The position numbers and the translations under genes are program-made. Shown here one piece after another: positions 17,717 to 24,763 of a stretch of DNA of 64,000 nt. Under the pieces are notes generated by a model, which worked only from the letters and a program-made list of their open reading frames with translations, did no database searches and was not told where the DNA came from. Every line of letters begins with the position of its first letter. Positions within the stretch are counted from its first letter, which is position 1. Source of the DNA: CAVVAH01 sp963746175 (GTDB lineage: Bacteria; Actinomycetota; Actinomycetes; JACCUZ01); NCBI GenBank assembly GCA_963746175.1, contig CAVVAH010000008.1:682001-746000 (forward strand), written 5' to 3'.

Positions 17717-18076
17717 TCAGGCGTCCTGGCCGGCGCCGCGCCGGTCGTCGCGAGGGTCGTCGACTGCCTCGTCGTCGACTGCCTCGTCGTCGGCCGCCGC
17801 GGTGGGCCGCTCGAGCTCGGCGATCCGCGCGTCCCGCCGGTCCAGCTCGTCGAGCAGCCGGTCGATCACGTCGTCGACCTCGTCCATCCGGTAGCCGCGC
17901 AGTGCCAGCGTGAAGCGCAGCGCGTCGACGTCCGCCCGGCCCACCTCCCCGGGGGGGAGTGCGCCCCGCGGCGAGCGCTCCGGGTCCGGCGCGGCGAGCC
18001 CTTCACCGCGTCCGGCGGCCACGACCGCGATGCCGGCGATGACCGCCAGGATCACCAGGAGGAGGACGAGGGACAC
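17717..18076 (-). CDS. Small DivIVA-domain membrane protein
   Basis: A 119-residue protein with an N-terminal membrane helix (LVLLLVILAVIAGIAVVAAG, residues 3-22) and the short DivIVA-like segment LRFTLALRGYRMDEVDDVID (about 53-72) leading into a coiled coil (LLDELDRRDARIAELE). The tail is highly acidic with a tandem DDEAV repeat. Homologues sit beside folP2 and tag in mycobacteria (Rv1209). A role at the growing pole or septum is plausible but unproven. It has a GTG start at 18076, only 26 bases from the divergent folP start, so at least one of the two transcripts is probably leaderless. Confidence 0.8.
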   Translation of the reverse strand: MSLVLLLVILAVIAGIAVVAAGRGEGLAAPDPERSPRGALPPGEVGRADVDALRFTLALRGYRMDEVDDVIDRLLDELDRRDARIAELERPTAAADDEAVDDEAVDDPRDDRRGAGQDA

Positions 18077-18102
18077 ACGCAGGATCGTGCCACGCTGGGC
18101 GG

Positions 18103-19305
18103 GTGGACCACGGACCCGGCACCTCGACGCTCCGGCTCGGCCCGCTCGAGGTGGGACCGCACGACCAGGTCGTGATGGCGATCGTCAACCGCACGGCCGA
18201 CTCGTTCTTCGACCAGGGCGCCTACCTGGACGACGCGGCCGCGATGGCCGCCGTCGACGCGGCCGTCGAGCAGGGGGCGGCGCTCGTCGACCTCGGCGGC
18301 GTCAAGGCCGGTCCCGGCGAGGAGGTCGGCGAGGCGGAGGAGGTACGCCGGGTCGCGCCGTTCGTCGCGGCGGTGCGGCGGCGTCACCCGCGGTTGGCGA
18401 TCTCGGTCGACACCTGGCGCGCCGCTGTCGGCCGGGCCGCCTGCGAGGCCGGGGCCGACCTGCTCAACGACGCGTGGCAGGGCTTCGACCCGGGCCTCGC
18501 GGTGGCGGCGGCCGAGCACGGCGCCGGCCTGGTCTGCTCGCACACCGGCGGCCTGCCCCCGCGCACCGACCCGCACCGCGCGGCGTACGACGACGTCGTG
18601 GCCGACGTGGTCGCCACCGTGACCGGGCTGGCGGAGCGGGCGGTCGCGGCCGGTGTACGGCGGGACGGGATCCTCGTCGACGCGGCGCACGACTTCGGCA
18701 AGAACACCTACCACTCGCTGGAGCTGACCCGGCGGACCGACGAGCTGGTCGCGACCGGCTGGCCGGTGCTGGTGGCGGTGTCGAACAAGAAGTTCCTCGG
18801 CGAGGTGCTCGACGCCGACAAGGACGGCCGGCTGGAGGCGACGCTGGCAGCGACGGCGGTCAGCGCGTGGCACGGGGCGCGGGTGTTCCGCGCGCACCAG
18901 GTCGCCGCGACCCGGAAGGTGCTCGACACCGTCGGCGCCATCCGCGGCACCCGCGCCCCCGGCCGTCTCCCGCCGCGCCCTCGCCTGACCAGGCCGGCGG
19001 CAACCGACCACGTATACGTGGTCGACATGTGCTTGGAGGGGCGCACACGCCACGTCAAGCACCGATCGACCACGTCTACGTGGTCGATCGCCAGGGGTGG
19101 CAGTGCGTGGATCGGTCAGGGTTCGGCTTCGAGGACCTCGTCGGGGGCGGCGGTGACCGTCGGGGGGCGGCCGTCCGCCAGCTGGGCCTCGAGGGTGTCG
19201 AAGGCCTCGGCGACCGTCGTGGCCCAGGTGATCGCGTCGCGGGCGCCGTCGCGGACGAAGCCGCGCTCGACGAGCACGTCGACCTGCGCGCGCAGCGGGT
19301 CGTAG
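18103..19305 (+). CDS. folP: Dihydropteroate synthase-family protein (FolP2-like); true end probably near 18988
   Basis: TIM-barrel protein of the dihydropteroate synthase family. The signature is VMAIVNRTADSFFDQGAYL; canonical enzymes read closer to GILNVTPDSFSDGG, so this resembles mycobacterial FolP2 (Rv1207), which is reported to lack synthase activity. Further motifs are SVDTWRAAVG, LLNDAWQG and VAVSNKKFLGE. The homologous part ends near 18955. The frame then runs on through two palindromes and 190 bases antisense to the LOG gene, to a stop at 19305. The +1 frame after about 18950 gives a natural ending (PAVSRRALA, stop 18986-18988), so one base is probably missing there. GTG start at 18103. 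Confidence 0.8.
   Translation: MDHGPGTSTLRLGPLEVGPHDQVVMAIVNRTADSFFDQGAYLDDAAAMAAVDAAVEQGAALVDLGGVKAGPGEEVGEAEEVRRVAPFVAAVRRRHPRLAISVDTWRAAVGRAACEAGADLLNDAWQGFDPGLAVAAAEHGAGLVCSHTGGLPPRTDPHRAAYDDVVADVVATVTGLAERAVAAGVRRDGILVDAAHDFGKNTYHSLELTRRTDELVATGWPVLVAVSNKKFLGEVLDADKDGRLEATLAATAVSAWHGARVFRAHQVAATRKVLDTVGAIRGTRAPGRLPPRPRLTRPAATDHVYVVDMCLEGRTRHVKHRSTTSTWSIARGGSAWIGQGSASRTSSGAAVTVGGRPSASWASRVSKASATVVAQVIASRAPSRTKPRSTSTSTCARSGS
19005..19090. repeat. Two perfect palindromes with GACCACGT core
   Basis: 19005-19024 is an exact 20-bp palindrome built on GACCACGTA/TACGTGGTC. 19063-19090 has 13-base arms (CGATCGACCACGT) around CT. They stand between the likely true 3' end of folP and the convergent LOG gene, fitting a bidirectional terminator pair. 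The same GACCACGT core recurs in the hairpin at 21723-21802. Confidence 0.65.
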
Positions 19306-19718
19306 AGGCCGTCCGGGTCGAGCACCACGACCGGCTTGCCGTGCATGGCGAGGGTGCGCGAGACCCAGATCTCCAGCAGCTCCTCGAGGGTGCCGAGCCC
19401 GCCGGGCAGCGTGAGGAACGCGTCGGACCGCGCGTCCATGAGGCCCTTGCGGGCCCGCATGTCGTCGGTCACCAGCAGGTCGTCGGCGTCGTGGTCGGCG
19501 ACCTCCATGTCCAGCAGCACCCGCGGGATCACACCCACGGTCCCCGCACCGCCGGCCCGCGCGGCGCGGGCGACCGCGCCCATGCACGAGACGCTGCCGC
19601 CGCCGCTGACCAGGCTGTGCCCGCGGCGCGCCAGCTCGGTGCCGACGGCGGCCGCCAGCTCGACGTACGACGGGTCGATCCGACCGCTGGACGAGCAGAA
19701 GACGCAGACCGCTGCCAC
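19116..19718 (-). CDS. TIGR00730/LOG family protein (putative nucleotide 5'-monophosphate phosphoribohydrolase)
   Basis: A 200-residue Rossmann-fold protein. The N-terminal VCVFCSSSGRIDPSY and the catalytic motif LPGGLGTLEELLEIW (PGGxGTxxE) identify the LOG family, which cleaves the N-glycosidic bond of cytokinin riboside monophosphates or other nucleotides. SGGGSVSCMGAVARAA is the nucleotide loop. M. tuberculosis Rv1205 next to folP2 is the probable counterpart. It lies 3 bases downstream of a second, longer LOG paralogue and is likely cotranscribed. Confidence 0.9.
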   Translation of the reverse strand: MAAVCVFCSSSGRIDPSYVELAAAVGTELARRGHSLVSGGGSVSCMGAVARAARAGGAGTVGVIPRVLLDMEVADHDADDLLVTDDMRARKGLMDARSDAFLTLPGGLGTLEELLEIWVSRTLAMHGKPVVVLDPDGLYDPLRAQVDVLVERGFVRDGARDAITWATTVAEAFDTLEAQLADGRPPTVTAAPDEVLEAEP

Positions 19719-19721
19719 GGC

Positions 19722-20552
19722 CTATTCCGGACCCTTGCGGGCCGCCTCGCCGTCGGGCACGGGCGCGACGCCGAGCGCCTCGTCGGCCAGCGTCACCAGC
19801 CGGACCGCCTCTGCCGGGTCGTCGGTGACGGTGAACAGCGTCAGGTCCCGCTCGTTGATCTTGCCGCCCGCCAGCACCGTGGACCGGAGCCAGTCGACCA
19901 GGCCGTCCCAGTACGCGTGACCGAGCAGGACCACGGGGAACGACGTGACCTTCTTGGTCTGCACCAGGCAGAGCGCCTCGAACAGCTCGTCGAACGTGCC
20001 GAAGCCCCCCGGCAGCACGATGAACCCCTGCGCGTACTTCACGAACATCGTCTTGCGCGCGAAGAAGTAGCGGAAGTCGACGCCGATGTCGACCCACTCG
20101 TTCATGCCCTGCTCGAAGGGCAGCTCGATCCCGAGACCGACCGAGACGCCGCCCGCCTCGCAGGCGCCGCGGTTGACGGCCGCCATCGCACCCGGGCCGC
20201 CGCCGGTGATGACGGCGTAGCCCGCGTCGGCGAGCAGCCGGCCGACCTGCCTGCCCAGGGCGTACTCCGGGTCGTCGGCGTCGACGCGGGCGGAGCCGAA
20301 CACGCTCACGGCGCGACCGAGCTCGGCCAGCGCACCGAAGCCCTCGACGAACTCGGACTGGATCCGCAGCACCCGCCACGGGTCGGTGTGCACCCAGTCG
20401 GACGGCCCACGTCCGTCGAGCAGCCGCGCGTCGGTGGTCTCCGACTCGACCTGCTGACGGCGGAGGGTGACCGGGCCCTTGTGCTTCTCGGGCGTGTGGT
20501 CGGGGTCCGCAGCGGCGCCTGCGGGGTCCGGCTCGGTGAACTCCAGGCTCAT
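19722..20552 (-). CDS. LOG family protein, long form
   Basis: A 276-residue relative of the adjacent gene, with an N-terminal extension (to about residue 85) and the Rossmann core AVSVFGSARVDADDPEY, GGGPGAMAAVNRGA and LPGGFGTFDELFEAL. The Glu/Arg active-site pattern of PGGxGTxxE is kept (GTFDE). The ATG at 20552 (LEFTEPDP follows) was chosen over an upstream start at 20597 because the extra residues are not family-like and lie close to the MarR stop. Two unequal LOG genes in tandem are frequent in actinobacteria. Substrate unknown. Confidence 0.88.
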   Translation of the reverse strand: MSLEFTEPDPAGAAADPDHTPEKHKGPVTLRRQQVESETTDARLLDGRGPSDWVHTDPWRVLRIQSEFVEGFGALAELGRAVSVFGSARVDADDPEYALGRQVGRLLADAGYAVITGGGPGAMAAVNRGACEAGGVSVGLGIELPFEQGMNEWVDIGVDFRYFFARKTMFVKYAQGFIVLPGGFGTFDELFEALCLVQTKKVTSFPVVLLGHAYWDGLVDWLRSTVLAGGKINERDLTLFTVTDDPAEAVRLVTLADEALGVAPVPDGEAARKGPE

Positions 20553-20598
20553 GCTCCGCAGGCTATCCACGGATCGCGGGCTCACCCCTCGCGGCATC

Positions 20599-21054
20599 TC
20601 AGTCGAGGTCGGCGATCCGCTCGCTGATCGCGCGCAGCTGGTGCACCTGCTCGGCGTCCAGCCGGTCGAACACCGCGGCGCGTACGGCGGCGACGTGGCC
20701 CGGCGCGGCGGCGACCAGGGCGTCCCACCCGTCGTCGGTGAGCACCGCCAGGGCGCCGCGCCGGTCGGTCGGGTGCTTCTCCCGGCGGACCCAGCCCCGC
20801 TCCTCCAGGCGCGCGACCGCGTGCGAGAGGCGGCTGGCGGACGACGTGGTGAGGCCGGCCAGCTCGCTCATCCGCAGGGTGCGGTCCGGGACCTCGGAGA
20901 GCATGGCGAGCACCTGGTAGTACGCGTGCGGCATCCCGGCCTCGCGCTGCAGCTGGCGGTCCAGCCGCTCGTCGACGCCCGCCGCCGCGCGCAGGAAGGC
21001 GCGCCAGGCCCGTTGCTCGTCGTCGTCGAGCCAGCGCGGCGGATCGGTCGTCAT
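20599..21054 (-). CDS. MarR-family transcriptional regulator
   Basis: A 151-residue repressor with N-terminal dimer helix (EQRAWRAFLRAAAGVDERLD), winged helix (RMSELAGLTTSSASRLSHAV, ARLEERGWVRREKHPTDRRG) and C-terminal dimer helix. The ATG is at 21054. It faces the VOC gene across 98 bases that hold the palindrome GTTGA-N4-TCAAC, a typical MarR operator, so it probably represses itself and the VOC gene. The pairing recalls MhqR-type systems that sense quinones or catechols; that is inference. Confidence 0.85.
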   Translation of the reverse strand: MTTDPPRWLDDDEQRAWRAFLRAAAGVDERLDRQLQREAGMPHAYYQVLAMLSEVPDRTLRMSELAGLTTSSASRLSHAVARLEERGWVRREKHPTDRRGALAVLTDDGWDALVAAAPGHVAAVRAAVFDRLDAEQVHQLRAISERIADLD

Positions 21055-21075
21055 GATCCGAGGATACCCGGAATA

Positions 21076-21089
21076 GTTGAAGTCTCAAC
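21076..21089. promoter_or_regulatory. Palindromic MarR-type operator
   Basis: GTTGA AGTC TCAAC is a perfect inverted repeat, 22 bases upstream of the MarR ATG and 64 bases upstream of the VOC ATG. TTGA-N4-TCAA sites are characteristic of MarR proteins. It stands out as AT-rich in a very GC-rich setting. Confidence 0.6.
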
Positions 21090-21152
21090 ATCCTTTCCCT
21101 AGCGTCACCCGTCGAGGGCCGTCCCGGCCCGCACCGAGCCGCAGGAGCAGCC

Positions 21153-21677
21153 ATGCCGGTCCGCCGCCTGAACCACGCCGTCCTGTTCGTCCGCGACGTC
21201 CGGGCGAGCGTCGCGTTCTACGCCGAGGTGCTCGACTTCGCGCCCATCGAGGGCATGGACGGGCTGACCGGCGCCGCGTTCCTGCGCGCCCCGTCGTCCA
21301 CCAACGACCACGACCTCGGCCTCTTCGAGATCGGCGCAGCGGCCGGCCCGTCCGGAGCCGGCCGCAGCACCGTCGGCCTCTACCACCTCGCGTGGGAGGT
21401 CGAGACCCTCGCCGACCTGGCCGAGATCGCCGAGCGGCTCGAGGCGCGCGGCGCCCTGGTCGGCGCGACCGACCACGGCACCACCAAGGCGCTGTACGCC
21501 AAGGACCCCGACGGCCTCGAGCTCGAGGTCAGCTGGCTGGTTCCGGCCGACCGGCTCACGCCGGAGATCCTGGAGGCCCGGTCCGCTTTGGTGCCCCTCG
21601 ACCTGCCGAAGGAGATCAAGGCGTTCGGCGCCGACACCGTCGGCGGCCTCGGCATCTCGGTCCCAGCCCCCGCCTGA
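21153..21677 (+). CDS. VOC (glyoxalase/dioxygenase-fold) family protein
   Basis: A 174-residue vicinal-oxygen-chelate protein. RRLNHAVLFVRDVRASVAFY opens the first beta-alpha-beta-beta-beta unit, with His as the first metal ligand. GLYHLAWEVETLADL starts the second unit with another His, and KALYAKDPDGLELEVSW gives the terminal Glu. This His/His/Glu pattern fits an extradiol dioxygenase-like or glyoxalase-like enzyme. With the divergent MarR gene it resembles ring-cleavage/quinone-detoxification pairs. The ATG at 21153 follows GCAGGAGCAGCC, with AGGAG as the ribosome site. Confidence 0.88.
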   Translation: MPVRRLNHAVLFVRDVRASVAFYAEVLDFAPIEGMDGLTGAAFLRAPSSTNDHDLGLFEIGAAAGPSGAGRSTVGLYHLAWEVETLADLAEIAERLEARGALVGATDHGTTKALYAKDPDGLELEVSWLVPADRLTPEILEARSALVPLDLPKEIKAFGADTVGGLGISVPAPA

Positions 21678-21722
21678 CCCGGGCGCCGGCGGACTCACGC
21701 ACTCCCGCACTCCGTGGGAATT

Positions 21723-21802
21723 GACCACGTGAGGTAGGTCGGTGCACCCCGCAACAGGCGGATCGGCCTGTTGCGGGGGTCACTCACCTACCTCACGTGG
21801 TC
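21723..21802. repeat. Two-part long hairpin downstream of the VOC gene
   Basis: Outer arms 21723-21739 (GACCACGTGAGGTAGGT) and 21786-21802 are perfect 17-bp complements. Inside them, 21747-21759 (CCCCGCAACAGGC) and 21766-21778 form a second perfect 13-bp stem with a 6-base loop. It lies 46 bases after the VOC stop and 110 bases before the sigma gene, in tandem orientation. It probably ends VOC transcription, or is a structured RNA. The inner stem recurs at 58392-58416. Confidence 0.7.
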
Positions 21803-21911
21803 GATTCGAGGGCGAGGAAGGGACTCAACCTTCGGGGGTCCGGCGCGTCTGAGGGGTGTGCGGAGCGCCGAGGTCCCCGTTGCCGGGGGCGCCACCCGGG
21901 AGGATGGGCCG

Positions 21912-22451
21912 ATGGTCGACGTCCCGGGGGCACCGACGACCGGTGCGGCCAGATCCCCCGGCGAGGACGCTGACTACCGCGACCTGTTCTTCGGCCAGTT
22001 CGCCGCGATGACGCGGCTGGCGGCGATGCTCGGGGCCGACGACCCCGAGGACGTCGCGCAGGAGGCGTTCGTCCGCCTGCACGGCCGTAGCCGCACCTTG
22101 CGCGACCCGCACGCCGCGGTCGCCTACCTGCGGTCGACCGTCGTCAACCTCACCCGGTCGCGGCTGCGGCACCTGGCCGTCGTACGCCGGCACGCCGCGC
22201 GCGACGCGCGGGCGCCGGGTCAGGTGGCCAGCGCCGAGCACGACGCCGTCACGCGCGAGAGCCACCACCAGCTGGTGGCCGCTGTGCAGCGGCTCTCACC
22301 CCGCCATCGCGAGGCGCTGGTCCTGCGCTACTGGCTGGACCTCACCGAGGCCGAGATGGCCGAGGCGATGGGCGTCAGCCGCGGCACCGTGAAGTCCCAC
22401 GTGTCGCGCGGGCTGGATGCCCTCGCGGCCGACCTGGAGGCCCGTCGATGA
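21912..22451 (+). CDS. ECF (SigE-family, actinobacterial) RNA polymerase sigma factor
   Basis: A 179-residue extracytoplasmic-function sigma factor. Region 2 is around residues 25-85 (FFGQFAAMTRLAAMLGADDP, EDVAQEAFVRLHGR, YLRSTVVNLTRSRLRHL). Region 4 is around 115-170 (LSPRHREALVLRYWLDLTEA, EMAEAMGVSRGTVKSHVSRG). The ATG at 21912 is in frame with a longer open region but is the first start with a family-like N-terminus. Its stop overlaps the next ATG (ATGA), pairing it with the membrane protein that follows, probably its regulator. Confidence 0.9.
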   Translation: MVDVPGAPTTGAARSPGEDADYRDLFFGQFAAMTRLAAMLGADDPEDVAQEAFVRLHGRSRTLRDPHAAVAYLRSTVVNLTRSRLRHLAVVRRHAARDARAPGQVASAEHDAVTRESHHQLVAAVQRLSPRHREALVLRYWLDLTEAEMAEAMGVSRGTVKSHVSRGLDALAADLEARR

Positions 22452-23641
22452 GCACGCCGACCGACACCAGGCACGCCGACCTCGAGCGCCGGCTGCGCGC
22501 CGCCGTGGACGCCGTCCCCAACCGGCCGGTGCCGACCGGCGCCTGGGTCGAGCTGCAGTCCCGGCTGGCCACGCGCGACGGGCGGCACAGCCGTCGTTTC
22601 CTGGCCGCGGCGGCGGTCGTGGTGCTCCTCCTCGGCCTGGTCGGTGCGGCCACACTGCTCCATGACGGCGGCCCCTCAGGCGGACCGGCCTCCGGGCCGG
22701 CGGGCGACTCCTGGGCACCGGAGAACATCCTCGGCGAGCCGGTCACCGCCGAGACCCTGACCCTGGACGGTCAGGAGACCCGGCACGAGCTCGTCCTCAC
22801 CGACACGAACGGCAAGGGACCGACCCTCTGTGACCGCTACACCGCTGCCGCCGGCAGCTCCGGCTCCGACGGCTGCACCGCGCGCGACCCGGACGCCGAC
22901 GATCCGGGCGTCGCAATCGACTGGCTGTCCGGGACGACGGGCAGCGGCGACGTCCACGGCCTGATCGCCGCGGTCGACGACCGGGTGACGAAGGTGCAGA
23001 TCTGGATGAGCAATGGCGACATGGTGCTCGCGGACCTGAAGCCCACGGGTTGGGACGACACGCAGATGTTCGCCCTCACGACCCCCGACACCGGGCCGAC
23101 CCCGCAGAGGCTGGTCGCCTACTCGGACGCCAGCGGCGGCGTTCTCCAGGCGATCGACCTGGCCGCCCTCTTCGGCGACGACTGGTTGCCCGGCGACACC
23201 GGTTGCGGGCAGCGCCCGGCGCCGGTGAACTGGAGCTACCTGGGAGACCCGGACGGCGCGAGGGAGTCCGAGACCGCCCGCCTCGGGTTCACGTCGGCAT
23301 CCTTGCGCATCGTGACCAATGCCGGGACGCTCGACTCCTCCCACTGCGTCACCCTGCGCCCGCGCCCGTTGGCTGCGGTGTCGGTTGCCGGAAGCGTGGT
23401 GCTGGTGGTCACCGGACCCGAGGTGGTGACCGTCCGGCTGCGCTCCACCGGGGCACCTGACCAGGACGAGGTCCGCGTGCCGGAACGATCGAGCTGGCGA
23501 CTCGCTGTGCTGCGGATGCGGTCACCAGCGGAGTTCGAGAACGCCGAGCTGGAGGCACTCGATCGCACCGGGCACGTCCTGCAGAGGGGCCGGCTGAGCG
23601 AGCTCCGGTCTCTCGGCCCGCAGAACCTCTCGCAGGAGTGA
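22448..23641 (+). CDS. Single-pass membrane protein cotranscribed with ECF sigma (candidate anti-sigma)
   Basis: A 397-residue protein: short cytosolic N-terminus (1-55; DLERRLRAAVDAVPNRPVPT), one membrane helix (FLAAAAVVVLLLGLVGAATL, about 55-75), and a large extracellular domain of about 320 residues with several Cys (CDRY, GCTARD, GCGQRP, HCVTL). The 4-base overlap with the sigma gene and the topology fit an anti-sigma factor, but there is no zinc His-x3-Cys-x2-Cys motif. I do not recognise the extracellular domain. It ends 10 bases from the convergent dapE stop. Confidence 0.65.
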   Translation: MSTPTDTRHADLERRLRAAVDAVPNRPVPTGAWVELQSRLATRDGRHSRRFLAAAAVVVLLLGLVGAATLLHDGGPSGGPASGPAGDSWAPENILGEPVTAETLTLDGQETRHELVLTDTNGKGPTLCDRYTAAAGSSGSDGCTARDPDADDPGVAIDWLSGTTGSGDVHGLIAAVDDRVTKVQIWMSNGDMVLADLKPTGWDDTQMFALTTPDTGPTPQRLVAYSDASGGVLQAIDLAALFGDDWLPGDTGCGQRPAPVNWSYLGDPDGARESETARLGFTSASLRIVTNAGTLDSSHCVTLRPRPLAAVSVAGSVVLVVTGPEVVTVRLRSTGAPDQDEVRVPERSSWRLAVLRMRSPAEFENAELEALDRTGHVLQRGRLSELRSLGPQNLSQE

Positions 23642-23651
23642 CGGTGACGGT

Positions 23652-24710
23652 TCAGCGCAGCCAGGCGAGCAGCTTCTCCTCGCACTCGAGGATCGGCGCG
23701 ATGTCGCAGTACTCCTCGCGCTGGTGCGCGACCATCGGGTCGCCCGGGCCGTAGTTCACGGCCGGCACCCCGAGGGCCGAGAACCGCGCCACGTCGGTCC
23801 AGCCGAACTTGGGCAGCGGCTCGCGGCCGACCATCTCGACGAACGCGGCCGCCGCCGGGTGCGACAGCCCCGGCAGCGCGCCCGGCGCCGAGTCGGTGAC
23901 CCGCACGTCGAAGCCGTCCAGCACCCGGCGTACGACGTCGCCCGCCTCCGCCTCGGACCGCGACGGCGCGAACCGGTAGTTGACTTCGACGACGCACTCG
24001 TCCGGGATGACGTTGCCGGCGACGCCGCCACGGATGCCGACGGCGTTGAGCCCCTCCCGGTACACGAGACCGTCGATCTCCACCTCGGCCGCCTCGTGCT
24101 CGGCGAGCCGGCGCAGGACCTCGCCGGCCTTGTGCACGGCGTTGTCGCCCATCCAGGACCGGGCCGAGTGCGACCGGTGGCCGGCCAGCCGGACGTCGGC
24201 CCGCAGCGTTCCCTGGCAGCCACCCTCGACGGCCGCGTTGGTCGGCTCCATGAGCACCGCGAAGTCGGCTGCCAGCCAGTCGGGATGGTCGCGCACGACC
24301 CGGCCGAGCCCGTTCTTGTCGGCCTCGACCTCCTCGTTGTCGTAGAAGACGTAGGTGACGTCGCGGTTCGGCCGGTCCAGCCGCGCCGCGAGCCGGAGCT
24401 GCACCGCCACGCCGCTCTTCATGTCGGTTGTGCCGCAGCCGTGGATCCGGCCGTCCTCGACCCGGCACGGCAGGTTGTCGCCCAGCGGGACGGTGTCGAG
24501 GTGCCCGGCCAGGACGACGCGCTCGGCCCGGCCGAGGTCGGTCCGCGCGACGACGGTGTCGCCGTCGCGCTGGACCGTGAGGTGCGGGACCTCGCGCAGC
24601 ACCAGCTCGACGGCCTCGGCGATCCGGCGCTCGTTGCCGCTCACGCTCTCGATGTCGCAGAGCGCGACCGTCAGGGCAGCGGCGTCCGCCGACAGGTCGA
24701 GCCGGGTCAT
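23652..24710 (-). CDS. dapE: Succinyl-diaminopimelate desuccinylase
   Basis: Zinc M20-family amidohydrolase making L,L-diaminopimelate and succinate in lysine/peptidoglycan precursor synthesis. Metal ligands are visible: His in LAGHLDTVPLG, Asp in GCGTTDMKSG, the Glu pair in YDNEEVEADKNGLG, and His in the C-terminal segment. The dimerisation domain lies in the middle (GHRSHSARSWMGDNAVHKAG). Its length, 352 residues, fits actinobacterial DapE (Rv1202). It is divergent from dapD across 53 bases, so the two pathway genes share a control region. Confidence 0.95.
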   Translation of the reverse strand: MTRLDLSADAAALTVALCDIESVSGNERRIAEAVELVLREVPHLTVQRDGDTVVARTDLGRAERVVLAGHLDTVPLGDNLPCRVEDGRIHGCGTTDMKSGVAVQLRLAARLDRPNRDVTYVFYDNEEVEADKNGLGRVVRDHPDWLAADFAVLMEPTNAAVEGGCQGTLRADVRLAGHRSHSARSWMGDNAVHKAGEVLRRLAEHEAAEVEIDGLVYREGLNAVGIRGGVAGNVIPDECVVEVNYRFAPSRSEAEAGDVVRRVLDGFDVRVTDSAPGALPGLSHPAAAAFVEMVGREPLPKFGWTDVARFSALGVPAVNYGPGDPMVAHQREEYCDIAPILECEEKLLAWLR

Positions 24711-24763
24711 GCGGCGACCCTAGTGGGAGGGCGGGACCACCCGGCTCTGGCAGGCTGGCGGTC

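Noticed and set aside
19000..19305. FolP-like protein with a novel C-terminal 100-residue domain
   Set aside because: The extension translates palindromes and the antisense of the LOG gene, and a one-base shift gives a natural stop at 18988.
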